Shown piece after piece: positions 34,908-44,622 of a stretch of DNA of 64,000 nucleotides (within the stretch, counting starts at the first letter, position 1; each line of letters begins with the position of its first letter). The notes under the pieces are model-generated. The model was given only the letters and a program-made list of their open reading frames with translations, was not told the origin of the DNA and did not search any database. The DNA comes from Paenibacillus ihumii (GTDB taxonomy: Bacteria > Bacillota > Bacilli > Paenibacillales > Paenibacillaceae), in NCBI RefSeq assembly GCF_001403875.1, contig NZ_LN884299.1:682001-746000 (forward strand), written 5' to 3'. Position numbers and translations under genes: made by a program.

Positions 34908-35876
34908 ATGACAGACTCGGAGGCTTCTACAGCGAAATCAAATCTTGCTTTGGCACGAGAGAAAAGATCCTCCCGCAATCGCGACCAGCTTTCACTCCAA
35001 TCGATGATCATCCCGGGCATCCTGTTTATTCTGATTTTCACGTTCATTCCGCTTTACGGCGTCATTATCGCCTTTAAGGACTACAACATCGTCACGGGAA
35101 TCCAGGGGATTTTCTCGTCGGAATGGGTCGGATTAGCGAACTTCAAAGAATTTATTTCGGATATTAACTTTTGGAACATGCTGCGCAACACGCTCGGGAT
35201 CAATTTATTAGGCCTCTGCATTACCTTCCCGGTCACAATCCTGTTTGCGCTGTTCCTGAATGAGCTCACCTTCCCGCGCTTCAAGAAGCTGACGCAGACG
35301 ATCACTTATCTGCCGCACTTTATTTCCTGGAGCATCTTCGGGGGATTAATCATCAATATCCTGTCGCCAAGCAATGGCGTATTGAACTACCTGCTAGTGA
35401 ACCTCGGCATCATTTCCGAGCCGATTCATTTTCTTGCGGAGAAGGATTACTTCTGGCTGCTGGCGGTGCTTACGAATTTAGTCAAGGAATTAGGCTGGGG
35501 GGCTATTCTATATCTTGCGGCGATTGCCAGCATCGATCAGGAGATGTATGAAGCGGCCTATATGGACGGAGCCTCGCGGTTCCGCCGCATTTGGCATATT
35601 ACTCTGCCGGCGATCACAGGCACGATCGTCATCCTGCTCGTCTTCTCAATCAGCAATATTCTGAACAGCGGCTTTGACCAGTTCTTCGTCCTGCAGAACC
35701 CGCTGAACATTGACGCCAGTGAGGTCATCGACACTTACGTGTACAAGGTCGGCTTGCGGGAATTCCGCATGGAGTATGCGACGGCCGTCGGATTAATGAA
35801 GACCGTTATTGCGCTATTCCTGCTGTACCTGGCTAATTTCATTGCTAAGAAAATAACCGGGAAAGGGATTTTTTAG
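34908..35876 (+). CDS. Sugar ABC transporter permease, LplB-like
   Basis: A 322-residue permease with about six helices. A polar N-terminal tail of 35 residues precedes the first helix (IIPGILFILIFTFIPLYGVI). The EAA loop is EAAYMDGASRFRRIWHITLP near residue 222. It matches the LplB/YteP group of oligosaccharide importers, whose ATPase (MsmX-type) is encoded elsewhere, which explains the lack of an ATPase gene here. GAGAGGGG lies upstream of the ATG. Confidence 0.9.
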   Translation: MTDSEASTAKSNLALAREKRSSRNRDQLSLQSMIIPGILFILIFTFIPLYGVIIAFKDYNIVTGIQGIFSSEWVGLANFKEFISDINFWNMLRNTLGINLLGLCITFPVTILFALFLNELTFPRFKKLTQTITYLPHFISWSIFGGLIINILSPSNGVLNYLLVNLGIISEPIHFLAEKDYFWLLAVLTNLVKELGWGAILYLAAIASIDQEMYEAAYMDGASRFRRIWHITLPAITGTIVILLVFSISNILNSGFDQFFVLQNPLNIDASEVIDTYVYKVGLREFRMEYATAVGLMKTVIALFLLYLANFIAKKITGKGIF

Positions 35877-35886
35877 GGAGGTACCT

Positions 35887-36777
35887 ATGGTTAGAGATCA
35901 TTCATGGCCGAACCGGCTGTTCAATATCTTCAACGTATTCATCATGGCTTGCTTAATCGTGCTCACCTTGTATCCCTTCTGGTATTCCGTCATCGGCTCA
36001 TTCAATGATGGCCTCGACTATGCCAAGGGCGGCGTGTATCTATGGACAAGGCAGTTCACATGGGATAACTATAGCGCGCTGTTCAGCGATACCGCATTAG
36101 TGAAATCCTTCGTTGTAACCTTATCCAGAACGGTGATCGGGACCGTCACTCATGTTCTTTTTACCGCCATGTTCGCCTATGCCTTCTCGCGGAGGAACCT
36201 GAAATTTAAAAGGCTGTATTCGACACTAGGGCTGATGAGCATGTATCTGAGCGGCGGCCTGATCCCTTACTTCATTCTGATTAATGCGCTGGGGCTCTAT
36301 AATAACTTCCTGGTCTTTATTATTCCGACGCTGTTCAGCTTCTGGAATGTGATACTGTTCCGCTCTTATTTCGCCGAGCTTCCCGAAGCATTGATCGAGT
36401 CGGCCAAAATTGACGGCGCAGGCGAGTACACCATATTCTTCCGCATTATTCTTTCGCTGTCCAAGCCTGTTATTGCCGCCATTTCTTTATTTACGGCAGT
36501 TGGACACTGGAATGCCTACTACGATGCCATGATCTTCACCCAGGGCGACAGCCTGCAGACCGTACAGCTGTACATTCTGAAGCTGATTCAGAGCACGGAG
36601 GCAGCCCTATTGCTTGCGAATATGTCGGGCACCCTCGGAGCGGCGCAGGGCTCAGTCACGACCACCACCCTACAGTTAGCTGCCATGGTTGCTGCATCAC
36701 TGCCGATTGTGCTGGTTTATCCTTTCGTACAGAAGTTCTTTATTAAAGGAATGCTTATTGGTTCTGTCAAAGGTTAA
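35887..36777 (+). CDS. Sugar ABC transporter permease, LplC/YtcP-like
   Basis: A 296-residue permease that pairs with the preceding LplB-like one. It has six helices (LFNIFNVFIMACLIVLTLYP first) and the EAA loop reads ALIESAKIDGAGEYTIFFRI. It begins ten bases after the previous stop with AGGGAGG as ribosome site. It ends KFFIKGMLIGSVKG, the usual C-terminus of this family. Confidence 0.9.
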   Translation: MVRDHSWPNRLFNIFNVFIMACLIVLTLYPFWYSVIGSFNDGLDYAKGGVYLWTRQFTWDNYSALFSDTALVKSFVVTLSRTVIGTVTHVLFTAMFAYAFSRRNLKFKRLYSTLGLMSMYLSGGLIPYFILINALGLYNNFLVFIIPTLFSFWNVILFRSYFAELPEALIESAKIDGAGEYTIFFRIILSLSKPVIAAISLFTAVGHWNAYYDAMIFTQGDSLQTVQLYILKLIQSTEAALLLANMSGTLGAAQGSVTTTTLQLAAMVAASLPIVLVYPFVQKFFIKGMLIGSVKG

Positions 36778-36835
36778 GCGGCATTTGAGGATTGATGATA
36801 TTAGGTTTACTATTCTACACATAGGGGGAAATACA

Positions 36836-38572
36836 ATGAACAAAGCATCACTGCGATTATTGGCGATTGCGCTGGCTCTAGCGGTCATGATTACCGGCTG
36901 CTCAAAAGGCGCGGGCAACAGCACACCGGCCGAATCGAATTCTTCTCCGGAAGCAGCAGGCCAGTCTGCCAGCGAGCCTGGCTGGAAATCGAACACCTCG
37001 CCCGTGTCCCTGTCTTGGTACACCGGAGTGGCGGGCTACTCCAAGAAGTGGGACGCCAAAAATAACTACGTGGATAAACTGATCACCGAAGAAACCGGGG
37101 TCAGCGTCGACTTCATTCATGCGGGCAACGATGTGAACGCGGAATTCAACGTCATGATGGCGACCAACAATCTTCCGGATATCATTACGCTCGACCGCTG
37201 GAACAGTACTTCTCTCATCCAGACGCTGATGAGTAGCGGGATGGTAGCTCCGCTAAACGAATTAATGGAGAAGTACGATCCTTACCTGTCTACGATTCTG
37301 CCGGAGACGATGGTCGATTGGTATACACAAGCAGACGGGAACTTCTACGCGATTCCGAACTATTACGTGTCGCCTGAAATGCTGGAGCAATATCCCGACG
37401 TCAAGAAGTTCTACAACGAACGCTCTAATGGCCAGATTATCGTAAGAAAAGACATCATGGATCAATTAGGAATTACGGTAGAGGATTTGCAGCAGGAGGA
37501 TTCCTTCATCGCGGCCCTGAAAAAAGTGAAGGAAGCGAATATTCAATATAATGGCATGACCGTACTGCCGCTGTATTTCGATGACAAGGATAAATATATC
37601 AATGATTCCCTAGGCGTGTTGGCCGGCTCCTTTGGTGCGGTGCCGGAAGCGGAGGATGGTTCTTACATTGACTTGCGCAGAACGGAGGAATTCAAGCATG
37701 TGCTGGAGTTCGCCAATCGATTATATTCCGAAGGGCTCTTGTCTCTGGAGAACTTCACCAGTGCACGCAATCAAATTGAAGAGAAAATGACGCAGGGCGC
37801 CGTCTTCATGAAGATCGGCAGCTACGCCGACTATACGACGCCCGTCAGCCAGCTGTATCTCTCGGATCCGAATGCAAAATATATAACGATCGATGCCATC
37901 AAGTCCAATAAAGGTACGCTGCCTCAATATCCGAGATCTTTGAACAAAGGCTGGACGCTGACCTTCGTGAACAAGAAATCCAAGCACGCAGACCGGGCAA
38001 TTCAATTCCTGGAGTACCTGTACAGCGAGCAAGGCCATGCAGCCAGCTTCTTCGGGAAAGAGGGCGAGACGTTTACAATTACCGCCGATGGCAAGTACAA
38101 GCGCAATCCGGAGATCGATCAGGAGTTTAACGCAGATTGGAACGCCGCTACGAAGAAGTGGGGCTTCGAGTCGATCTGGTGGTTGACGAACGAGGTATGG
38201 CTTAAGCATGTGAGGGAAGCCGAAGAGACAGAGCAGACCCAATATATGGACGGCTTATTCTACGGCTCGGCCAAATACATGTACAGCAACGATGTCCTGG
38301 ATTCAGGCAACCTCTTCGACGCCTATGAGCCGGGCTCCAAGGAAGCAAACGCTGAAGCCAAGATCACCGTCTACTGGGCGCAGATCGTTCCGAAGATGAT
38401 TCTGGCCAAGAACGCCGCAGAGTTCGAATCTCTCTACAGTGAAGCGATGGCTACATTAGACAAGCTGGGTCTGGCCAGCATCGAGGCAGCTAAGAATGCA
38501 CGCGTTCAAAAGTTCAAGCAAGCCACGGGCGTCAAGCTGGTATCTCCGAAATATACGGGCGAGTATAAATAG
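36836..38572 (+). CDS. Extracellular sugar-binding lipoprotein, LplA-like
   Basis: About 578 residues. It begins with a lipoprotein signal (MNKASLRLLAIALALAVM) and lipobox ITGC with Cys near residue 22, followed by a Ser/Ala/Pro-rich linker. The mature part is the large solute-binding protein fold of LplA-type proteins (DNNLPDIITLDRW-like region, GGSIYADYTTPVSQLYL-like region). It delivers an oligosaccharide to the two permeases upstream. The ATG at 36836 has AGGGGGAA before it; a longer frame upstream lacks a signal. A strong terminator follows. Confidence 0.92.
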   Translation: MNKASLRLLAIALALAVMITGCSKGAGNSTPAESNSSPEAAGQSASEPGWKSNTSPVSLSWYTGVAGYSKKWDAKNNYVDKLITEETGVSVDFIHAGNDVNAEFNVMMATNNLPDIITLDRWNSTSLIQTLMSSGMVAPLNELMEKYDPYLSTILPETMVDWYTQADGNFYAIPNYYVSPEMLEQYPDVKKFYNERSNGQIIVRKDIMDQLGITVEDLQQEDSFIAALKKVKEANIQYNGMTVLPLYFDDKDKYINDSLGVLAGSFGAVPEAEDGSYIDLRRTEEFKHVLEFANRLYSEGLLSLENFTSARNQIEEKMTQGAVFMKIGSYADYTTPVSQLYLSDPNAKYITIDAIKSNKGTLPQYPRSLNKGWTLTFVNKKSKHADRAIQFLEYLYSEQGHAASFFGKEGETFTITADGKYKRNPEIDQEFNADWNAATKKWGFESIWWLTNEVWLKHVREAEETEQTQYMDGLFYGSAKYMYSNDVLDSGNLFDAYEPGSKEANAEAKITVYWAQIVPKMILAKNAAEFESLYSEAMATLDKLGLASIEAAKNARVQKFKQATGVKLVSPKYTGEYK

Positions 38573-38582
38573 AATATAGCCA

Positions 38583-38614
38583 AACGGACACCCCGGTGTC
38601 CGTTTTTTATTTTT
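38583..38614 (+). terminator. Terminator of the LplABC-type operon
   Basis: AACGGACACC and GGTGTCCGTT pair around CC, followed by TTTTATTTTT. It begins ten bases after the binding-protein stop and faces the acetylesterase pseudogene. Confidence 0.93.
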
Positions 38615-40710
38615 AGGCTGATCCCCTGTCTCCGCACGTGCTAAACGGCGAAGCCGGAAGACCCTCCCGATTATACAGATTCGCCCCCGCAGGATTGTTC
38701 GACCATGCATACCTGGCATGGACAGGCTGCCGGATCTCCTCATGCCAGACGATCACAGTATCGCCGGAAATGACCGCCTGCGCCGGGAGGAAGCGGCCGT
38801 CCGCTCCGCATACCGCAAACCCCTTGAGCTCGCAGTCAGCAGCCCGCGCAGGCTGTTCGCCGGATACAGTCTGCTCATCGTTGTCCTTTATAGTGTGATT
38901 ACTCCCGCCCGGTATGGTCTGCTTGCCGACGCTCTGCACAGTCTGCTCACCGTCGCCCTGCGCAGCCTGTCTGCCGTCGCCTGGAACGGTCTGCTCGCCG
39001 AATACAGTCTGCTCGCCACCCCGTACGTTCTGTTCGCCGGGCACAGTCTGTTCGCCGCGCGCCCGTACGGTCAGCCCGCTGCCGACCTGGTCGAAATGCA
39101 GAATTAGCGTCTCCCCGCTATGCTCCATCCTTGCGAACATCGGTCCGCTGTGCACCAGATGCTCCTCGCCGTAAGCCAGTTTTCGGGCGCATAGTGCGAG
39201 CCGTTGGCCCACCGTCTTCTTATCCTGCGGGTGCAGATCGTTATATTCCCCAACATCTATGGTAATTGCCATCGCGGTTTGCGGGATCTCCAGGCTTCTG
39301 CGCTGCTCCTCCCGCAGCTCCGCCCAATTCACTTGGGTATCGTCCTCCTCGCCAAAATTGGCCAGCTGCACATAAATAAACGGAAGCTCGCCGTTCCCCC
39401 TATTGCACCGCCAATCCCGCACCAGGGCCGCGAATAAATCGCGGTATCCGGCAGGCCGCCCAGTGTTGGACTCGCCTTGGTACCAGAGGATGCCCTTCAC
39501 CGGGAAAATCACGCAGCGGCGAAATCATGCCGTTATAGACGCCGGAAGGCTTGTAGTGGAAAAAAGTACTCGGCTCCAGCGCCTCGGTGCTCGTACCAAT
39601 CCGGTATCGCCACACGCCGCGCAAGTCAATTTCCTCCCCGCCGCCCACCAGCTTATACGGCATGTCCTGTACAAAAGCCCCGGTATTCTGATTGCTGATC
39701 ACACGAACGGCGATCGTATTTCTGCCGGGCTGAAGCAGCCCGTTGGGCACAGGATAGCGTCTCGGCGGATACATATAGCCCGTGCTGCCGATGCACACCC
39801 CGTTAATGTATGTATCATCCGCATCGACAATCGTTCCGAGCTTCAGCAGGATTTCGCCCTCCATCATGGAGGCGGGCACATCGAATTCCTTGCGGTACCA
39901 GACCGCGCCGCGCACCGGCTCCAGCCGGCTACCCGCCCAGGAACCGGGAACCTCAATAGGCTCCCAATCCGCCGTGTCACAGGAGGCCTGGAACCAGCCC
40001 TCCTGCAGCCCCTGATCCGTATCGTTCAGATGACTGTGCCATACGAGGCTGCGCTCTTCGTCCCGGCGTATCGTTGCCTTTATATAGTCATCGTCCTTGC
40101 ACTGCTCCAGCACGGCTTCATAGCCGCCAATGTCTCTAAGCGTCTGTTCGCTAATCCAGGCTTCAATCGGCGTCCCGCCTACCGCCGTCTGAACCAGCCC
40201 CATCGGCACTTGATATCGTTCATATAACTCCCGGGCACAAAAGAACCCGGCCGCGCTAAAATTGAGCACATGCTCCGGATCAGCTGCGATCCACCGCCCC
40301 CCTTGCAGCTCCCGCTGCGGACCGTGAAAATGATAAGTCTGGGGAACGGCGAACTGCCGGATCAATGGCAGATCGACACCGGCCACCTCCTGGGCCAGCA
40401 CATCCAGCGTCCGCCGCACCGGCAGCTCCATATTGGACTGCCCGCCGAGCACCCAGACATCGCCGATCAGAATATCGCGGATAACCAGCTCCTCGGGGCC
40501 GGACGAGATCCTCATCTCATGCGGCCCGCCCGGCTCCAGCTTCTCCAGCTCAACCCGCCAGCGTCCGTCTGTATCCGCTACAGCATGATATATTTTGCCA
40601 AGAAAATTGACCCGGATCTCCTCACCGCTCCCGGCCGTTCCCCAGATCGGCACATGGGTGTCCCTTTGCAGCACCATCCCGTCGCTGAGCAGGCTGTGCA
40701 GCTTCATCAT
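38613..40710 (-). pseudogene. Sialate O-acetylesterase-like enzyme with one frameshift
   Basis: The first 400 residues (from ATG 40710) match SASA-type acetylesterases: WVLGGQSNMELPV with the catalytic Ser near residue 92, an inserted jelly roll, and KPSGVYNGMISPLRDF. At the GGG run 39502-39504 one extra base shifts the frame. The true continuation FPVKGILWYQGESNTGRPAG reads in the next frame to 38613, including the DLHPQDKKTVGQRLA Asp-His block. Without the extra base the protein would be about 695 residues. Residues encoded by about 38850-39080 are an odd repeat of GEQTVPG-like units. It may be a real inactivation or a sequencing error. The enzyme would remove acetyl groups from acetylated sugars. 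Confidence 0.82.
38850..39080 (-). repeat. In-frame degenerate repeat inside the acetylesterase gene
   Basis: On the coding strand about nine units begin GGCGAACAGACTGT or close variants and encode GEQTVPG, GEQNVRG, GEQTVFG, GEQTVPG, GKQTIPG, DEQTVSG and similar. Spacing varies between 18 and 39 bases, always in frame. It lies between the catalytic domain and the C-terminal strand block. Confidence 0.8.
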
Positions 40711-40773
40711 CGGCCATTCCCCTCTCCGTAGGTGGTATCTTCATCGCCACTCTTCCTGGATACCTATCCATAA

Positions 40774-40816
40774 ACACTCTTCCATAGACACTCTTCTATA
40801 GACACTCTTCTATAGG
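40774..40816. repeat. Three 14-bp tandem units
   Basis: ACACTCTTCCATAG is followed by two exact copies of ACACTCTTCTATAG upstream of the acetylesterase start. Function unknown. 40817-40908 shows nothing beyond a short segment resembling 24027-24090. Confidence 0.75.
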
Positions 40817-40908
40817 TACGCTTGATTCGATCTTACTGCAATCGCAGCCTAGGGAAATGGCCGAGATTATAGATTTAACCCGAAAATTTTAAGAAGTTGC
40901 CTTGTAGA

Positions 40909-43365
40909 TCATAAATACCGGCCGGTATGCGAGCCCGCATGCTTCATGACCGTTTCCGGCGTCCCTTCTGCGATGATATGACCACCCTGCCGTCCCCCTT
41001 CCGGGCCTAGATCGATGATCCAGTCCGCGGCTCTGATCAGCTCGCTGTTATGCTCGACAATGATCACGGTATTGCCTGCATCCACGAGGCGATCCAGCAG
41101 CTTGAATAATTGCTTCACATCACTCGGATGCAGCCCTGTCGTCGGCTCGTCTAATAAGTAGAGGGTGCTGGTCTGCGATGTCCTCATCAGCTCCTTCGCC
41201 AGCTTCAACCGCTGTCCTTCCCCGCCGGAGAGCGTCGTAAGCGACTGCCCCAATTTTAAATAGCCCAAGCCAATCTCCACCAGCAATGCTAGGATCGAGC
41301 GGATTTTCCCTTCCTCCTTAAAAATATCCAAGCTATCCTGTACAGAGCTCTCCAGAATCTGATTGATGGAATACCCGTGATACTGGACCGCCAGTACCTC
41401 CTCCTTGAAGCGCTGTCCATGGCAAATCGGGCATGTCACCTCCAAGTCCGGGAAAAACAGCATGTTCATCGGGACATATCCGAGTCCCTGACAATTCTCG
41501 CAGCGCCCGCCCTCCGTATTGAAGGAGAAATGCTTGGCCGTCAGCTTCCGCTGCTTGGCTTCCTTCCGTTGTGCGAAGGCATTGCGGATTTCGGTGAATA
41601 CCTCAGTGTACGTTGCGACATTCGAACGCTTCATCCTGCTGAGTGGCGATTGTCCCACGATTACCATTTGGCCGAAGTGCTCCAAGCCGTCCACCCGCTC
41701 AAAGCCTTCATGGATCTTGTCATTTCCCTTGGCCAGCACATCAAAGACAAGCGTGGATTTTCCAGAGCCTGAGACCCCCGTCACCGCAATTAAACAGCCG
41801 ACCGGAAAGGATACCGTCACATCCTGCAAATTATGCAGGCTAGCCCGATGCACGACAATCGCTTGTCCCGTACCTTGGCGGACAGTTCTTTTTGCTGCAG
41901 GTTCATGGCACAGGTATTGGCCGGTTATAGACTTCTCTTGATGGATGAGCTCAGACAGAGTCCCCTCGCCGATCACCGTTCCGCCGTAAGCCCCCGCTCC
42001 CGGCCCCATATCGATAATATAATCCGCCTCTCTCATCACATCGACATCATGCTCGATGACAAGGACGGTATTCCCCAGATCCCGTAAATCCTTCATGACG
42101 CTAACCAAGCCCAGGGTATCCCGCGGGTGAAGGCCCGCCGTAGGCTCATCCAGAATATACAGCACGCCGGTAAGGGCCGAATCCAGGATGGAGGCTAACC
42201 GGATGCGCTGGGCTTCACCGCCGGAGAGGCTGATCGTTTGACGGTCTAAGGTCAGATACCCCAGCCCGGTTCGGATCAATCGATTGAGCTTGGTGGCCAT
42301 ATCCAGAGTGAACGTCTCTACCTGCAGCAGGGAATCGTGATCTAGCGCTGACTCGACCCGCTTCACCCAATCCAGCATTTCCTCCAGGGAATGCTGGACA
42401 AGCTGGGGGATCGTCGCATCCGCAACCGTGACGGCTCTGCTGATTTCATTTAACCGGCTGCCCTGACAGTCATGGCATGGCTGCGAATAGAAGTACGCTT
42501 CTGCCTCGGCCGACGCGCCTGATTTCTCAGAGAACCGCCGCCACATGCCCGTCAGAACGCCTTCAAACTTTCCTTCGCCTACCGTCTTGGGAGGAGCGAT
42601 AGGAGGAAAGCATTGCTTCACTTCCTGGCTTTCCACGCCATGGTACAGAATCGCTTTTTGCGCCGGGCTATAGTCCTTCAAGGGAAGACCGTCCTCTATT
42701 GGTACGCCGTAGTGCTTCATGGCCGCCTTGACAATCGATACCTGATATTCCGCATACCGTCCCTTCCACAGATCAACAGCACCACCTTCAATCGAATTCT
42801 CCGGATGAAAGACGGATGCCTCATGAATTTGCACCACCTCGCCTAACCCCTTGCAGGTCGGGCATGCGCCTTCTATCGTATTGTAGGAAAAATGGGTGCG
42901 TGTCAGCTTCTCCATACGATGCTGGCAATGCGGACACTTAATAAATTCTCTGAAGCTGCCTGCTTCCTTCTCGATGTCCTCCTGGTTCAGCGTCGGCTGA
43001 ATCTCCTGATGGCAATTCGGGCAAGGCCGCTTCCCCAGCTTCTCAAAGATCATGCGCAAGCTCGTGTACATATCAGTGACTGTACCTACGGTGGAACGGG
43101 GATTGCGATTGGTCACATGCTGGCTGACGCTGATGGCTGGAGACAGACCGACGATGGAGTCCATCTTCGGTTTGTTAATTCCCTGCATGCCCATGGATTC
43201 CAGATACTGCCGTTGGCATTCCCGGAATAAAGTGTCGATCGCCAAGGTAGATTTGCCCGATCCGGATGGTCCTGTCAGTACAACCAGCTTGTTTTTAGGG
43301 ATGGACAAGGAAATATTGCGCAAATTATGTTCTCTGGCACCCTTAATAAGTATCTCGTTATTCAA
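40909..43365 (-). CDS. UvrA-like ABC ATPase (UvrA paralogue)
   Basis: About 818 residues, related to excinuclease subunit UvrA but shorter than the roughly 950 of canonical UvrA. It has two ATPase units: Walker A GPSGSGKST near residue 30 with LSGGEAQRIRLA, and GVSGSGKST with LSGGEGQRLKLA. Zinc-type Cys pairs are CPNCHQE/CPHCQH, CPTCKGLG, CENCQGLG and CPICHGQR. The start is TTG 43365 because AGGAGG lies seven bases upstream, inside the longer open frame. Such stand-alone paralogues often accompany drug resistance or DNA-damaging antibiotics. Its promoter block is a near-copy of that of the VOC gene next door, pointing to shared control by the MerR-type regulator. Confidence 0.88.
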   Translation of the reverse strand: MNNEILIKGAREHNLRNISLSIPKNKLVVLTGPSGSGKSTLAIDTLFRECQRQYLESMGMQGINKPKMDSIVGLSPAISVSQHVTNRNPRSTVGTVTDMYTSLRMIFEKLGKRPCPNCHQEIQPTLNQEDIEKEAGSFREFIKCPHCQHRMEKLTRTHFSYNTIEGACPTCKGLGEVVQIHEASVFHPENSIEGGAVDLWKGRYAEYQVSIVKAAMKHYGVPIEDGLPLKDYSPAQKAILYHGVESQEVKQCFPPIAPPKTVGEGKFEGVLTGMWRRFSEKSGASAEAEAYFYSQPCHDCQGSRLNEISRAVTVADATIPQLVQHSLEEMLDWVKRVESALDHDSLLQVETFTLDMATKLNRLIRTGLGYLTLDRQTISLSGGEAQRIRLASILDSALTGVLYILDEPTAGLHPRDTLGLVSVMKDLRDLGNTVLVIEHDVDVMREADYIIDMGPGAGAYGGTVIGEGTLSELIHQEKSITGQYLCHEPAAKRTVRQGTGQAIVVHRASLHNLQDVTVSFPVGCLIAVTGVSGSGKSTLVFDVLAKGNDKIHEGFERVDGLEHFGQMVIVGQSPLSRMKRSNVATYTEVFTEIRNAFAQRKEAKQRKLTAKHFSFNTEGGRCENCQGLGYVPMNMLFFPDLEVTCPICHGQRFKEEVLAVQYHGYSINQILESSVQDSLDIFKEEGKIRSILALLVEIGLGYLKLGQSLTTLSGGEGQRLKLAKELMRTSQTSTLYLLDEPTTGLHPSDVKQLFKLLDRLVDAGNTVIIVEHNSELIRAADWIIDLGPEGGRQGGHIIAEGTPETVMKHAGSHTGRYL

Positions 43366-43519
43366 ACGATCTCCTCCTATCAACATTTCTGAATCTGAAC
43401 ATCATGGACAGCTTGGATATCATGGATATCCTAGCCTCGCTGGGAGGGAGAACATGCGTCCATTCCAATCCAGAGTTCTCCCCTGCTTTCCAACTCCTAG
43501 CAAAATTTCTTAACCTACT

Positions 43520-43554
43520 TCGATATTACAACATTCGTGCAAGTGTCAAGGTTT
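43520..43554 (-). promoter_or_regulatory. 35-bp promoter/operator block of the UvrA-like gene
   Basis: On the minus strand the block reads AAACCTTGACACTTGCAC, then GAATGTTGTAATATCGA. It is identical at 34 of 35 positions to 44467-44501. TTGACA and TAATAT are 15 bases apart, an off-consensus spacing of the kind MerR-type activators can correct. It lies about 155 bases before the UvrA-like start. Confidence 0.7.
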
Positions 43555-43665
43555 AAGAAGCGGCTGCTTAATGCAGCGGTGTAATCAGGAACAAAAGCCG
43601 TCCACGCTACTTTAAGGTTTTAAATGAAACTTAGCTTGCCCCGGTTGGGGATGATGGCGCTTAAG

Positions 43666-44436
43666 CTATTCAGGGCGCTCCAGCCTTCGATCTGCCAGCA
43701 GCGCTGCTCGCAGCTCCTCCAAGCGCTTGGCCGCCTCCTGCACCAGAAGGTGTTCCTCCGCACACAGACTAATAGAAGACAGGCTAATTTGGCTGACTTT
43801 ATCCATGAATGACAGCGCGGCTTCATTCTCATCCAGCAAATGCGCAATATCCGCCCGCAATATTACGGCTCTGTATCTAAGGGGAAGCGGCGCCTCTTCC
43901 ATTCTTGGCAGCACCAGGTCCAGAACCTTGGCAGCATGCGCAGGATCATCCTTGGCATAGGCCAATTTGTACGCCGTTTCAAATGCATTTCTAAATTTTG
44001 AAGCATGCACGGTGACCTCAGGCTCAGCCTTGGATTGGGGCGCAGCATGCTTTGTTCCAATGAGAATGCGATTTCCCGATGGATCGACGAGATTAAACCT
44101 GCGGTCCTCCGCAAGGCTATTCGGCTTCGTTATTTTCGGATAGCCTCTAACCGGAATGCGGTTCGTGTTTCTTTTTAACGATTCGCACAAGGTCTCATAC
44201 ACGGCATCCACATCAGCCACATGGACGTAACACATACTGTAATTCTTCGCAGGATCCAATTCTTTAAGCACAAAAAAATGCAATTCGGCTATCAGATGAC
44301 GCACGCAAGCATATTGGTTCGGCCTTGCCTGCGTATACGTCATTTCAAAGCCTAACGATTGGTAGAAGTCAAGCTGTTCATTTAAGGACCTGCAGGGCAG
44401 GATCGGGATGATCTTTCCAGGCATTTGCTCCGTCAT
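43666..44436 (-). CDS. VOC-family (bleomycin-resistance-like) protein with helical tail
   Basis: About 256 residues. Residues 1-125 form a vicinal-oxygen-chelate domain of the bleomycin-binding/glyoxalase type (KIIPILPCRSLNEQLDFYQS, NLVDPSGNRILIG). The remaining 130 residues are helical and tetratricopeptide-like (AFETAYKLAYAKDDPAHAAK, EEHLLVQEAAKRLEELRAAL), an unusual addition. I start at ATG 44436 since GGAGG lies nine bases upstream; a TTG at 44445 abuts it. It probably binds a toxic compound. Its promoter copies that of the UvrA-like gene, and the MerR-type regulator is divergent. Confidence 0.8.
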   Translation of the reverse strand: MTEQMPGKIIPILPCRSLNEQLDFYQSLGFEMTYTQARPNQYACVRHLIAELHFFVLKELDPAKNYSMCYVHVADVDAVYETLCESLKRNTNRIPVRGYPKITKPNSLAEDRRFNLVDPSGNRILIGTKHAAPQSKAEPEVTVHASKFRNAFETAYKLAYAKDDPAHAAKVLDLVLPRMEEAPLPLRYRAVILRADIAHLLDENEAALSFMDKVSQISLSSISLCAEEHLLVQEAAKRLEELRAALLADRRLERPE

Positions 44437-44466
44437 TTCAAACAACCTCCTATCGCTAAATCTAAC

Positions 44467-44501
44467 TCGATATTACAACATTCGTGCAAGTGTGAAGGTT
44501 T
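44467..44501 (-). promoter_or_regulatory. 35-bp promoter/operator block of the VOC gene
   Basis: A near-exact copy of 43520-43554 (one difference, TTCACA instead of TTGACA on the minus strand), with TAATAT about 30 bases before the VOC start. It lies in the divergent gap with the MerR-type gene, the normal place for such an operator. Confidence 0.7.
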
Positions 44502-44622
44502 TGGTTTATGATGCATTTATGATGTTTTGTAGGATAAACCATCAAGGCCGCAAACAAGATCATAAGCCGTCACGTTACTCTAAAGTTTTAATTCAATCTT
44601 TTGCGTATAGGGAGCTGGCTGT

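Noticed and set aside
43620..43847. Second small MerR gene starting MKLSLPRLG at 43624
   Set aside because: Only the upstream block and first codons resemble the regulator gene; the rest is antisense of the VOC gene.
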